Notes under the pieces: model-generated | Seen by the model: the letters and a program-made list of their open reading frames with translations, nothing else | Databases searched by the model: none | What the model was told of the DNA's origin: nothing | Program-made: the position numbers and the translations under genes | Shown here: piece after piece, positions 7,293 to 15,346 of the stretch | Layout: each line of letters starts with the position of its first letter | How positions within the stretch are numbered: position 1 is the stretch's first letter | Assembly: GCF_041227145.1 (NCBI RefSeq) | Contig: NZ_JBGFSP010000010.1 | Location: forward strand, 1-33,504 | Direction: 5' to 3' | DNA from: Bacteroides sp. AN502(2024) | GTDB taxonomy: Bacteria; Bacteroidota; Bacteroidia; Bacteroidales; Bacteroidaceae | Length of the DNA stretch: 33,504 bases

Positions 7293-7946
7293 ATGGAAAA
7301 TGTAACAATGACAGCGGAAGAACGCCAAGAATTTGAGGCGTACCGCGCGGAGAAACAAAAGAAAGAAGCTTCGGCACAGCGCAAGCGGCAGCGCGAGAAC
7401 TACGCCGCGATGGTAGATGACGAACTGCGTACCACACTACCCGTCCTCCAAGAGTTGAGCGAACAGATTAAGACGGTCAAGAACACCGTTTTCGGCAACT
7501 TCGACGCCATTCTGAGAATGAAGTCGGAGGTTCTGGGACTGACGAAAGACGACCAGCGCAGCCATACGTTTACCTCCGGCGACAGCAAACTGCGTCTTAC
7601 CCTCGGTGTGAACACCATCGACGGTTACCGTGACACGGTGGAGGACGGCATCTCAATGGTCAAGGAATATATTGAAAGCCTTGCCAAAGATGAAACGAGC
7701 AAAGCCCTTGTGAATGCCGTGCTGCGTCTGCTTTCCCGTGACCAAAGCGGGAACATCAAGGCCAGCCGCGTGCTCCAGCTCCGTAAGATGGCCGAGGAAA
7801 CGGGCAACGAGCGTTTTATCGAGGGTGTGCAAATCATCGAGGAAAGCTACCAGCCCACCGAAACAAAGAAATACATTCGTGCTGAATATAAAAACGAAAA
7901 GGGTGCTTGGGTAAATATTCCGCTCGGCATGACCGACGTGGAATAA
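7293..7946 (+). CDS. DUF3164-like phage protein
   Basis: 217-residue protein resembling the DUF3164 family, common in the early/middle region of Mu-like phages. The N-terminus is a charged coiled coil (residues about 7-45), followed by a conserved-looking core with NTIDGYRDTVEDGISMV near residues 107-123 and a C-terminal beta region. Function in the family is unknown. Confidence 0.65.
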   Translation: MENVTMTAEERQEFEAYRAEKQKKEASAQRKRQRENYAAMVDDELRTTLPVLQELSEQIKTVKNTVFGNFDAILRMKSEVLGLTKDDQRSHTFTSGDSKLRLTLGVNTIDGYRDTVEDGISMVKEYIESLAKDETSKALVNAVLRLLSRDQSGNIKASRVLQLRKMAEETGNERFIEGVQIIEESYQPTETKKYIRAEYKNEKGAWVNIPLGMTDVE

Positions 7947-7952
7947 AAAGCC

Positions 7953-8020
7953 GCGCCGGCTCCATCTGCTAAAATACAGCGAACCGGCGCAAAGCCTTTG
8001 CAAAAGGACATTTGCAAAGG
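7953..8020. promoter_or_regulatory. Two adjacent hairpins in an intergenic gap
   Basis: GCGCCGG (7953-7959) pairs with CCGGCGC (7984-7990), and CCTTTGC (7995-8001) pairs with GCAAAGG (8014-8020). They fill the 91-nt gap between the DUF3164-like gene and the next small gene. There is no T-run, so RNA-level regulation or protein binding is more likely than termination. Confidence 0.4.
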
Positions 8021-8037
8021 TAATAAAAAGGAAGCAG

Positions 8038-8289
8038 ATGGAGAAACGAAAACACCACGAAAGTACCATAGAGCGCATAAGGATGGTTCGAGCCATTACC
8101 GAGCGTTACTATGAAAGCGGCAATCAGGCACGATGTTACAAGGCCGTATGGCGGCAGCATATTTTCCCGACGTTCAAAATCTGCTATCGCACCTACATGA
8201 ATTATTTAGGCATAGCGACCCCTCCGCCCGTGCAGCAGCCGAAGCAACTCACCTTGTGGGATGCACTCAATGAAAGCCCCTCGATCTGA
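8038..8289 (+). CDS. Small basic possible DNA-binding regulator
   Basis: 83-residue protein with a basic N-terminus and a predicted helical region, residues about 29-58 (NQARCYKAVWRQHIFPTFKI), that could be an HTH, then a proline-rich tail. It is the last gene before the early terminator, the place where Mu keeps its middle/late activators (Mor, C). A late activator role is inferred from position only. The last codons form the 5' arm of the terminator hairpin. Confidence 0.5.
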   Translation: MEKRKHHESTIERIRMVRAITERYYESGNQARCYKAVWRQHIFPTFKICYRTYMNYLGIATPPPVQQPKQLTLWDALNESPSI

Positions 8290-8303
8290 ACGCGGGGCTT
8301 TTT
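8273..8303 (+). terminator. Intrinsic terminator of the early operon
   Basis: AAAGCCCC (8273-8280) pairs perfectly with GGGGCTTT (8294-8301), followed by TT, a canonical GC stem plus U-run. It ends the rightward early operon. The 166 bp after it, up to the leftward gene end at 8470, hold nothing recognisable. Confidence 0.85.
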
Positions 8304-8469
8304 CTTATCCTTTCCGCAGCGTCGGGGCAATCCCCGTCACTTGCGCGGCAGAAAGTGTTGTTCGAAACGGAGCCAATACAGATATCTCTGATACTCCTTA
8401 CCCAATTCATTACAGTATAAGAAAGACATCGTCCGGCTACTGGAAATTTAGGAGGTTTTAGTCTCCAAT

Positions 8470-8949
8470 CTATGTTATTCTCAGTTTAACCGAATTTATC
8501 TGAACATTTTTCGGTATTGCCGTTATGTCCTGTGCGCTGGTGATGTACCGCTCGACACTTTCCATCAGTTCCGCGTGGTCGTGGTTAGTCGCCGAGGTGG
8601 TCAGCTGGAACCCTGAAAAGTTATCCCCCCGCAGCCCCTGCATGGCAGTGTTTATTTGGTCTATCAAATCAAGAAACTCCAGCGCGTCGGACATTTTCGG
8701 GTCGGCAGCCCCGTGTGTGCCGATGGCGCGTGTCACCAGATGCAGGCGCACGGCCACGTCTCCGCGTCGTGCGCCGTTGTTCTGCTGCCGCCACTCTATC
8801 GGCTCGAACTCCACGAACACGGCAGGCAAAGGCCACACCGCGCCGCCGTTAAGCGTCTGGACGTTGTTGTTCCACAGGTCTATAAACTGAATATCCGGCA
8901 CGCGCTCGGTAAGACGTACGCAAATGGCCTGAAAAATTTGTTTTCTCAT
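8470..8949 (-). CDS. Probable tail completion/terminator protein
   Basis: 159-residue protein, last gene of the leftward head module, overlapping the start of the gpG-like gene's end by 4 nt. The pattern (variable N-terminus, PLPAVFVEFEPIEW near residues 40-53, then helices) resembles tail-terminator/completion proteins that end the head-tail joining set, the slot of Mu gp37. No motif is decisive. The role is inferred from gene order. Confidence 0.5.
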   Translation of the reverse strand: MRKQIFQAICVRLTERVPDIQFIDLWNNNVQTLNGGAVWPLPAVFVEFEPIEWRQQNNGARRGDVAVRLHLVTRAIGTHGAADPKMSDALEFLDLIDQINTAMQGLRGDNFSGFQLTTSATNHDHAELMESVERYITSAQDITAIPKNVQINSVKLRIT

Positions 8950-9404
8950 TTCCTTATGAATTTAGACAGTTGCATGTTGAAATCCGCGACGTTATCCGCG
9001 ATGACATCCTTTATTATTTCCTGTGTCCGTCTGCCGTCGCCCACGAACTGACGCTGCGGCATGGTGAACTTTCGCATGTGCGCCCTTACCGTGTATTGCT
9101 TCCCTTTTTTGCTGGTTCGTGTATGTTGGCGGACAGGCTTTGTCCCCGTTCCGCCCTCATTGTGTATGGCTGCGTATGGGACTGCGGAAGTGAACCGCAC
9201 GCCATTGTCCCGCACTTCTGCCTTGATGCTTCGGCGCATTGTTCCTGTAACCATCAGCAGCGACCCTTTCGCGTTGGGGTTGGCTCGGCGTTTCCATTTC
9301 TTTGTAAAAAACGCTTTCCGCTCGAAGTTCTTGTCGAACTCGTCGGAAAGTTCCACTCGCATATCGTCCAATATGTTCTTTTTAAGTTGTTCCCCGTCTA
9401 TCAT
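8946..9404 (-). CDS. Phage virion morphogenesis protein (Mu gpG-like)
   Basis: 152 residues from ATG 9402-9404 (MIDGEQLKKNILDD). An in-frame ATG at 9524 would add 40 residues of unlikely sequence across the control region of the convergent gene. The family signature is present: basic first half, GTMRRSIKAEV near residues 53-63, VPYAAIHNEGGTG, and a late MPQRQFVG. These belong to the phage virion morphogenesis family (Mu gpG, P2 gpS type), which acts in head-tail joining or tail completion. Confidence 0.85.
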   Translation of the reverse strand: MIDGEQLKKNILDDMRVELSDEFDKNFERKAFFTKKWKRRANPNAKGSLLMVTGTMRRSIKAEVRDNGVRFTSAVPYAAIHNEGGTGTKPVRQHTRTSKKGKQYTVRAHMRKFTMPQRQFVGDGRRTQEIIKDVIADNVADFNMQLSKFIRK

Positions 9405-9443
9405 TTTGGGTGTGATTTTTATAGTTAAACAAAAAATAATTCG

Positions 9444-9451
9444 TACATTTG
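9444..9451 (+). promoter_or_regulatory. Candidate -7 box for the candidate immunity gene
   Basis: TACATTTG is a perfect TAnnTTTG element placed only 5 nt before the ATG of the small convergent gene. This predicts a leaderless or nearly leaderless transcript. A TTTG at the expected -33 position was not found. Confidence 0.45.
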
Positions 9452-9456
9452 CCGAT

Positions 9457-9708
9457 ATGAAGAAAATTCCGCAAATAGTCAAGGATGCGGCACGTGATTT
9501 GATTAAAATGTACGGCGACGCCATCGACTACCTCGGCAAGTACGAGGGGGCGGATGCTTATATGTACCACTTCCCAGACGACAGCTGTACGGGTTATCCG
9601 TTTGTCTATCTTGTAAAAGACGGCAAGGTGGATATTGTAACAGAAAGCCCAGCATTATACATTATCGGGTTATTTGTTGAAAATGTCGATGAACCCGATG
9701 TTGAATAA
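9457..9708 (+). CDS. Small acidic protein, candidate immunity to MuF toxin
   Basis: 83-residue acidic protein (MKKIPQIVKDAARDLIKMYG...). Codon use and composition are natural. A helical N-terminus is followed by strands (YPFVYLVKDGKVDIV), a common build for small immunity proteins. It is encoded on the strand opposite the leftward head operon, runs tail-to-tail with the MuF gene and overlaps its last 39 nt, next to the toxin-like domain. An in-frame ORF extends upstream to 9061, but that part is antisense to the gpG-like gene and is rejected. Function as immunity protein is inferred from location. A perfect -7 element directly upstream suggests expression independent of the late genes. Confidence 0.7.
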   Translation: MKKIPQIVKDAARDLIKMYGDAIDYLGKYEGADAYMYHFPDDSCTGYPFVYLVKDGKVDIVTESPALYIIGLFVENVDEPDVE

Positions 9709-11301
9709 CTTGTTGTCAATTCTCATTATCCCGCGGCATACATGATTTTTAGTCGCACCCTCGTTTGCTAGATATTCGAGGTTTTTCCATTCATAACCTG
9801 ACCCCTCGGAATTATCTGCCTGCGGTTCGATATACCGCAATGTGCCATCGGTAAATCGCTGTAATATGGTAGCGTGTCCGCCTCCGCCTTTCCATCCGAT
9901 TGACAATTCATATACGCCGACCTCCTTACACACTTCATCAAAAAATTGCAAATACCGTTTGGGCGTTACTTTCTGGTAGCCTTTTGCCTCCAGCCATCCG
10001 TTCAGGCTGGTATGTTGTGCGGGTGTCCCGTCTGTATTTTTCCACGCTTCCCAACATTGCATACCGCGGCTTAAATATTCCAATTTCGAGCCGCGTGTGT
10101 TCGGCTTTGCTGTCACATTAAATCCCATCAGCCGCAACGCATAGGCAGAGGCGCACGTCTGGCAGTTTATGGCGTTAGGTTCATCCCTTTTTTGGTCGTA
10201 TGCAGGATTAAGCCTGTAACGTGCGTGCTTATCCCGATACATTCCCTTTTCGTCAATCAGGTATTTCGGCACATAGGCAGGGTTTGCGCTTTGTTTGTCG
10301 GCTTCCTCCATAGTCATAGGCTTTTCGGCCATGATACCCAAAGCCTGCTCCAGTTCGTAGTTGTTTGCCGCGATAGCATCTTTTTCCGTGTCTGTAAGGG
10401 TGTCAGGCAACTGATCCCGCAACGTTCCGATGCGTTTTTCCTTGATGGCTTCCTCTGTCACCTGTTCGATAACCTTTTTTGCTTCGGTGGGAGCTTTGAA
10501 ATACGGGTGCTTTGGCGGGAACAGTTGCAGCGACTTTCCGGCGTTGTACCTGAAAACGGCTTTTTTCGCCCCCTCCGTACAGTTCTGCCCGCGCTTCATG
10601 GCCAGTTCGGGGTCGGATGCTGGATATTTGTTCTTGCGTACCTGCACGGCCGTACACCGGCAGTTCCAGCCGTTCGGTGGCAGGAACATGTCCCAGAACG
10701 GGTCGGACGGCGGCAGCGTCGTGCCGTTGAGTATGGCGTGTTCCTCGCGCACCTTGTCGTCGCCCGCCGTGCGGTACTGCAGGTTGTAACGGTCGCCGTC
10801 CCGCTCGAAGTCGTGCCATTTGGCCGCCATCTGCGCCGCCCCGAGCGCGTGGTTGTATTCCGCGTACAGGTAATTGTGGTTGTACTGTGCGTTAATCCGC
10901 CTTACGTCCGTCAGGAAGTCATTAAACGGCTTGATGTCGCCCTTTTCCGTCAGCATCGACAGCCCCACTTCACGCAGCGCGTGGAACGTCTTGAATCCCG
11001 AAAACACAAAAGCGTTGTTTTCGAGGGCGTAACGTATGGTGTCGGGTACTTCATGGGGCAGCGCGCAGCCTACGGCCGTATCGAGCACACGCAGCGTCTC
11101 TTTAATGAGAGCCTGCGCCTGCGGTTCTGCCAGGCATGAAACGTCAAATCCCCCGTTCCGGTACACCGTCTTTGCCGCGTCGTCAAACAGGGCATCGTCG
11201 AAATCAAACGGGCGGTCGTCCTCGGCCAGTGTCAGCTGTTCGCGCCCGTATAGCGAGCGCAACGCCGCATTGAACGCCCTGTACTCCCCGCGCAGCCCCA
11301 C
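9670..11301 (-). CDS. MuF minor head protein with C-terminal papain-fold toxin-like domain
   Basis: 543 residues from a GTG start at 11299-11301, with no ATG until residue 116. The N-terminal part (about 60-220) is the Mu F/SPP1 gp7-like head morphogenesis domain, ending in the signature PPNGWNCRCTAV (C214, C216). A linker of about 100 residues follows. The C-terminal region (about 375-525) has the pattern of the papain-fold toxin (Tox-PL) family: NCQTCASAYALRLMGFNVTA with candidate nucleophile C380, GGGGHATIL with H476, and YIEPQ (E492, Q494), where family members usually have D-x-Q. MuF proteins carrying C-terminal polymorphic toxins are an established class; the protein may be injected with the phage DNA. 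The domain call comes from motif reading. Activity (protease or deamidase) is inferred. Confidence 0.85.
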   Translation of the reverse strand: MGLRGEYRAFNAALRSLYGREQLTLAEDDRPFDFDDALFDDAAKTVYRNGGFDVSCLAEPQAQALIKETLRVLDTAVGCALPHEVPDTIRYALENNAFVFSGFKTFHALREVGLSMLTEKGDIKPFNDFLTDVRRINAQYNHNYLYAEYNHALGAAQMAAKWHDFERDGDRYNLQYRTAGDDKVREEHAILNGTTLPPSDPFWDMFLPPNGWNCRCTAVQVRKNKYPASDPELAMKRGQNCTEGAKKAVFRYNAGKSLQLFPPKHPYFKAPTEAKKVIEQVTEEAIKEKRIGTLRDQLPDTLTDTEKDAIAANNYELEQALGIMAEKPMTMEEADKQSANPAYVPKYLIDEKGMYRDKHARYRLNPAYDQKRDEPNAINCQTCASAYALRLMGFNVTAKPNTRGSKLEYLSRGMQCWEAWKNTDGTPAQHTSLNGWLEAKGYQKVTPKRYLQFFDEVCKEVGVYELSIGWKGGGGHATILQRFTDGTLRYIEPQADNSEGSGYEWKNLEYLANEGATKNHVCRGIMRIDNKLFNIGFIDIFNK

Positions 11302-11313
11302 ACCCGTGGGGCT
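11294..11313 (-). promoter_or_regulatory. Hairpin over portal stop and MuF start
   Basis: On the minus strand AGCCCCAC (11313-11306) pairs perfectly with GTGGGGCT (11301-11294) across a 4-nt loop. It spans the portal stop codon and places the MuF GTG start inside the stem. It may couple or limit translation of the minor head/toxin protein. No T-run follows, so it is not a terminator. Confidence 0.45.
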
Positions 11314-12560
11314 TACCCGAAAAAAGCGTCAGGCTGTGTTTTTGCTTGGCGCACGCCCGTTATGGGAATGTTGTAGTTATCGACGAAATACTGCGGGTCA
11401 ATCTCGTAATATTCGAGCAGCAGGCGTTCCTCCTCGCGCCTTTCGGCAGGGCTGAACGATGCCGCGTCGTCCCATTGGAACGTCAGCCCCTGCACGGGAA
11501 AACCGTGCCGCACCATGAGGGGCAGCAGCTTGTCGTTTACGACGTTCTCCACCATCTTTGCGTCGGCCTTTACCACGTCCTCGAAAATTTCGAGGTGCGT
11601 TTCCGACTGTGACAGGGACGACCCGCTGTCGATGGTCATTGTCTGCATCAGCGTACCTTTCGACAGTTCGCTGTTGCACCTGTCCACGCGCTTGTCATAA
11701 ACATTGTAAGCGTCCCCGCGGCTGCTTTCCTTGATTTCGATGTCCGTGCCCTCCGGAAACAACGCCCAGAACGCCGCGCCCATCCTGTCCAGCGACCCCT
11801 CTATGCGTCGGCGTTCCGCCTCGTCGGTGGTGTTGGTACGCGCCACACGCATGGGCGCGCCAAATATCTCGCCGAACATGTCCCAGAACGCCAGCATGTT
11901 TTTCTTGCTTATGCAGGACGGCGCGCATTTGAGGAGCAGCCCCAAGTCTTTGGGCTTTCCCACTTCCACGCACCAGAGGGACAAATCCCCGTCGCGGTAC
12001 GGTATTCCCGTTCGCCGGTCGGCGGCGGGTTCCGGCGTAATGACCCCGTATTCGGGGCATACATGCTTGCGCGGCACAAGTTCCACGCCCTCGAAGCGCA
12101 TCCCGTTCCCGTCCGACACGATGTCGCCCAGCTGTATGAGGCTGTGCCCCCAGAAACGGCTGTCCAGCGCGAGGTCGCAGAAGTCGCCAAACCATTCCCT
12201 TTGCAGCAGTCTGGTGGCGTCCGCCTTTTCCTTTCCGTCCTTTCCCACCAGTCGGAAATCCTTTTGCAGCGTCTTGCCTTTCCGCTGTCCGATACACCCC
12301 GTCAGATGGAGATCCACGAGGCAGTCGGTATAAATGTCGTACAGCCGCGCGCGGTTGGGCGTGTCTATGCTTATGGCGGCCTGCCATGCCTGCCGCCATG
12401 TCGCAATATCTTTCTTTGTCAGGCTGTCCGTCTGCTGCATCAGCTGCGCGGTCAGTTTTAGCCCCTGTCTGCTTTTGGCAAACCGTATCAGCCTGTCCAT
12501 GTCCGCCTCGGTGTATGTGCGCCGCGTGAAAGCCTGTTTAATACTACTGATTAAGTCCAT
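11313..12560 (-). CDS. Portal protein (Mu gp29-like, DUF935)
   Basis: 415 residues. The dodecameric portal forms the head vertex through which DNA is packaged and the tail attaches. Features of the Mu gp29/DUF935 family are visible: an N-terminal helical region, WGHSLIQLGDIV, the LLLKCAPSCISKKNMLAFWDMFGEIFGAP stretch read in parts near residues 205-235, and RVARTNTTDEAER. It lies between the gp36-like gene and the MuF gene, the expected order portal-MuF. Confidence 0.9.
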   Translation of the reverse strand: MDLISSIKQAFTRRTYTEADMDRLIRFAKSRQGLKLTAQLMQQTDSLTKKDIATWRQAWQAAISIDTPNRARLYDIYTDCLVDLHLTGCIGQRKGKTLQKDFRLVGKDGKEKADATRLLQREWFGDFCDLALDSRFWGHSLIQLGDIVSDGNGMRFEGVELVPRKHVCPEYGVITPEPAADRRTGIPYRDGDLSLWCVEVGKPKDLGLLLKCAPSCISKKNMLAFWDMFGEIFGAPMRVARTNTTDEAERRRIEGSLDRMGAAFWALFPEGTDIEIKESSRGDAYNVYDKRVDRCNSELSKGTLMQTMTIDSGSSLSQSETHLEIFEDVVKADAKMVENVVNDKLLPLMVRHGFPVQGLTFQWDDAASFSPAERREEERLLLEYYEIDPQYFVDNYNIPITGVRQAKTQPDAFFG

Positions 12561-12651
12561 TTAAGAAGTGATTAAATACCGTTTAACTTTGTTGAATATC
12601 GGCTGCGTCCGGCAAATCAAACAAGTTTGTTTGCACTCACTTGCACGATAT

Positions 12652-13071
12652 TTAATAATCGTATCTGTTTGGTGGCATAGAGCCGTAACGGACGGGGTTG
12701 TGTGCGTCCGTTTCCCCGTCCGTGCCTGTGTATGTCGGCAGGTCCGGCGACGCTTTGGAGTTCTGGACGTCGCGCAGCCATTTCACCGAATCGTTGTACA
12801 GGCATTCGCGCCTTTCGTGTCCCATGTTCTGCGGCAGGCGATGGATCATCAGCCAAAGGGTGATGTTTACCATGCACTGCACCAGCATGGCATTACGCTG
12901 TTCTCCCTCGGCGGCAAATGCCTGCCGCATGTCGTATCGGTGTCGAGTGTAGCTGCAAATCTGCTCCATCGCCGCCCGTTCCGCCGTGAGGCGTTCCGCT
13001 TCGCTGGCCGTCACCTGCTCGAACTCGAAGCTGTCGCACACACTCTTGTAGTCTTCAATTGTCAGGAACAT
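12652..13071 (-). CDS. Mu gp36-like protein (DUF1320-like)
   Basis: 139 residues beginning MFLTIEDYKSVC, the form of the Mu gp36/DUF1320 head-tail connector-type proteins, followed by helices (LTAERAAMEQICSYTRHRYD, MVNITLWLMIHRLP) and a disordered C-terminus. It overlaps the preceding small gene by 10 nt. A connector role is inferred from position and pattern. The 91-nt gap after it, before the portal, has only a short palindrome (12618-12633). Confidence 0.6.
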   Translation of the reverse strand: MFLTIEDYKSVCDSFEFEQVTASEAERLTAERAAMEQICSYTRHRYDMRQAFAAEGEQRNAMLVQCMVNITLWLMIHRLPQNMGHERRECLYNDSVKWLRDVQNSKASPDLPTYTGTDGETDAHNPVRYGSMPPNRYDY

Positions 13072-13328
13072 GGCGTCTGCTTTTTTGAGTAGTCAGGATT
13101 GGCGACATACAGCGCGCATTTTTCGGCTTTCTCGGCCGTGAACCCCTCCCTGAAACGGTGCCGGCGTATCAGTTCTTTAATGCCCTGCATGGAAACCACA
13201 ACGGGCTTTCCGCCGAATACGACCACCAGAAATTTTTTCCCGTACAGTGCGGCGTCGCTGGCCGCTTTTTTCTTGGCGCGTTTCAGCCGCCATTCAAATA
13301 CAAGTGCTTTGAAATACTTTCTTACCAT
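13062..13328 (-). CDS. Small basic hypothetical protein
   Basis: 88-residue Lys/Arg-rich protein (FEWRLKRAKKKAASDAALYG) of unknown function. It sits between large terminase and the gp36-like gene and overlaps both (7 nt and 10 nt). The core KKFLVVVFGGKPVVVSMQGI is strand-like. Tight packing in the head operon supports it as real. Confidence 0.6.
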   Translation of the reverse strand: MVRKYFKALVFEWRLKRAKKKAASDAALYGKKFLVVVFGGKPVVVSMQGIKELIRRHRFREGFTAEKAEKCALYVANPDYSKKQTPCS

Positions 13329-14866
13329 GATACATTTTTTGCATTGTTCCGCCTGCCGAATGACGGAGTGAAACTACTAATCCGTGAGTGCTTTTGAAGC
13401 AGTGATATTGCGCCCTCGTCGGCATCGGGCGCGTCGTCATGCCCCCGCATCCCTTTCTGGAATGCGAGGGTCTGTTCCAGTCCCGTGAGCATGTCGGGGT
13501 CTTGTTTCTGGCTTTCGTCGTAAAAGACAAAGCCGCGTTCCCAGTTTGCCGCGCTGCTTTCGATACGCAGGAACTTGTCGGGCTTCTTGCGCTTGTCCCC
13601 CAGAATAGGCAGCTGGTAGCCGCGTAAATCACCCTCCGTCTTGAAATCTTTCAGAATTTCCTCCTGCATGAAACCCGCCTCCATGTAGAACTTTATCGCG
13701 ATACCCGTTTCCTGTGCCCACTCGAACAGGTCATAACACCACCGCACCATTTCGGGAATGGTGGCCTGCCTGACGAACGCACGCAGCTGCCACAGCTGCG
13801 TTTTGCGTTTTCCCCAAAGTTTTGCCGCCTTGTAGTCATTCTTTATGCTGCTTTTCCACGCGGGGTCAATGTAGAGGATAAGTTCTTCAAACTCTTTCCA
13901 ATTGGGACGTGTCGCCCATTTAATCCAGTCCTGACGGAACACCGCGCCCTCGGTGATGGGGTTGTTCATGTACTCCTTTTGGAACGAGCGATACCCCTGA
14001 AACCTCTCGATGGCTTTCACCTCGTCAGGCGTCCATTTGGCCGCCCATGATACATTGCCGTCCTTATCCCAAATGTTCACCTGTGAGACGTGTACCCCGT
14101 CGATGGCGCAGAAGTTCGCCAGCACGCTGTTCTTTGAAATGAGGTTGCCCACCATGATAAAGCGTCCGCGTCCGCCATCCAGCGCGCCGAACAGGGCTTC
14201 TTTCACCCAATTTGTAAGACGGTTCACACGTGCGGGGCTTTCGCACAGTTCGTCGTCGTCGAGGTCGTCAATGACGATGTAATCGGGTCGGTGGCTTCGG
14301 TAACGCAGACCGCGCGGCGACTGCCCGCGTCCGCGTGCGAAGAATGCCGTACCGTCCTTTGTCACAAACTCTCCCTCCTCCCATGAACCGTTGTTGTACT
14401 GCTGCCCGAAGTCGTGAATATACCGCTGGTTGAACTGTAATTCCGCCTGAATGTCTGCCAGCAGCGTGTTTGCGTTGTCCTCGCTTTTGCCCACCAGCAC
14501 CATGACGTTAAGCTGGTGTATTTCCTGACATTTCAGCCACAGGGGTATGAAAATATCCAGATGGGTGGACTTTGCCGCGCCGCGATGCCATTTGAACGCC
14601 GCCTTCAGGTTGCGTTCTTTCAGCACCTTGTTCGCCGCCTTGATATGGAACGGCGCACAGGGCGTCTGTTTTCCCGTTTCAGGGTTTACGGTGTAGTGGG
14701 GGAAATAATAATCCACGAAAGCGGCATAGTCGGAGCGCACGCGCCTGATACGCGCTATTTTCTCCCTTGCCGTTTCCGTGGTATTCACCTGCGTGGCCTG
14801 CTGCACCGTCTCGCAGTGCTTCCGCCACCTTTCGACCGCTTCCCTTAATTCCCCTTTTGAAGCCAT
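13322..14866 (-). CDS. Terminase large subunit (Mu gp28-like)
   Basis: 514-residue packaging motor ATPase and nuclease that fills heads with DNA. A Walker A-like motif HRGAAKST is at residues 94-101, and Walker B at about 196-203 (YIVIDDLD) with a following acidic run. The C-terminal RNase H-like nuclease shows D334 in LYIDPAW, E397 in YMEAGF, and D481/D483 in HDDAPDADEGA. The start is 3 nt after the small subunit stop. In Mu-like phages it packages headful DNA from host-integrated copies. Confidence 0.93.
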   Translation of the reverse strand: MASKGELREAVERWRKHCETVQQATQVNTTETAREKIARIRRVRSDYAAFVDYYFPHYTVNPETGKQTPCAPFHIKAANKVLKERNLKAAFKWHRGAAKSTHLDIFIPLWLKCQEIHQLNVMVLVGKSEDNANTLLADIQAELQFNQRYIHDFGQQYNNGSWEEGEFVTKDGTAFFARGRGQSPRGLRYRSHRPDYIVIDDLDDDELCESPARVNRLTNWVKEALFGALDGGRGRFIMVGNLISKNSVLANFCAIDGVHVSQVNIWDKDGNVSWAAKWTPDEVKAIERFQGYRSFQKEYMNNPITEGAVFRQDWIKWATRPNWKEFEELILYIDPAWKSSIKNDYKAAKLWGKRKTQLWQLRAFVRQATIPEMVRWCYDLFEWAQETGIAIKFYMEAGFMQEEILKDFKTEGDLRGYQLPILGDKRKKPDKFLRIESSAANWERGFVFYDESQKQDPDMLTGLEQTLAFQKGMRGHDDAPDADEGAISLLQKHSRISSFTPSFGRRNNAKNVSW

Positions 14867-14869
14867 AGG

Positions 14870-15346
14870 CTATTGGTTAAATTTGTTCTGCAACAATTCG
14901 TTGATATACAGGTCGTGATACTTGTTGATGGTTTTGAGCAGTTCGGGGGTAATCCCCTCGTCGAACGACATGCGGAACCGCATCCACTTGCTGAACGCCA
15001 TAAATACCTCTATCACGTCCACGATGGACGCTTTTTTGTCGAGGCGTTCGATGGTCGTTGAAAGTTTCGCCAGCTTATCGCCCAGCCCCGCCATCGCTTC
15101 GGGGTCGTCGCTTTCATTTACCCGCTCGATAAGTTTGTCAATGGTATGCAGCAACTTGTTCACCAGTTCGGGGCGTGTGATGTTGGACGCCGCCCGTTGT
15201 TCCTGCCAGCCGTTCTCGGTCACCCATTTGTTAATCGTTACGGCCGACACTCCGACCTTTTCCGCGATCACCTTTTGCGTTTCCCCCTGCATGAAAAGCA
15301 GGCGCGCATACTCTTTTTTCTCTTCGAGTTCCTTTTTCGTTGCCAT
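14870..15346 (-). CDS. Terminase small subunit (Mu gp27-like)
   Basis: 158-residue protein with an N-terminal HTH near residues 22-47 (TQKVIAEKVGVSAVTINKWV), then helices for oligomerisation (LLHTIDKLIERVNESDD). Small terminases recognise the pac site and recruit the large subunit, which is encoded next. First gene of the leftward head operon. Confidence 0.88.
   Translation of the reverse strand: MATKKELEEKKEYARLLFMQGETQKVIAEKVGVSAVTINKWVTENGWQEQRAASNITRPELVNKLLHTIDKLIERVNESDDPEAMAGLGDKLAKLSTTIERLDKKASIVDVIEVFMAFSKWMRFRMSFDEGITPELLKTINKYHDLYINELLQNKFNQ

Noticed and set aside
8261..8461. Plus-strand ORF spanning the early terminator
   Set aside because: It runs through the terminator hairpin, lacks a leader and has no protein-like character.
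9061..9456. Upstream extension of the candidate immunity gene to an ATG at 9061
   Set aside because: This part is antisense to the gpG-like morphogenesis gene and its translation is low-complexity and Cys/Phe-rich. The region from 9457 alone is protein-like and has a promoter box at its start.
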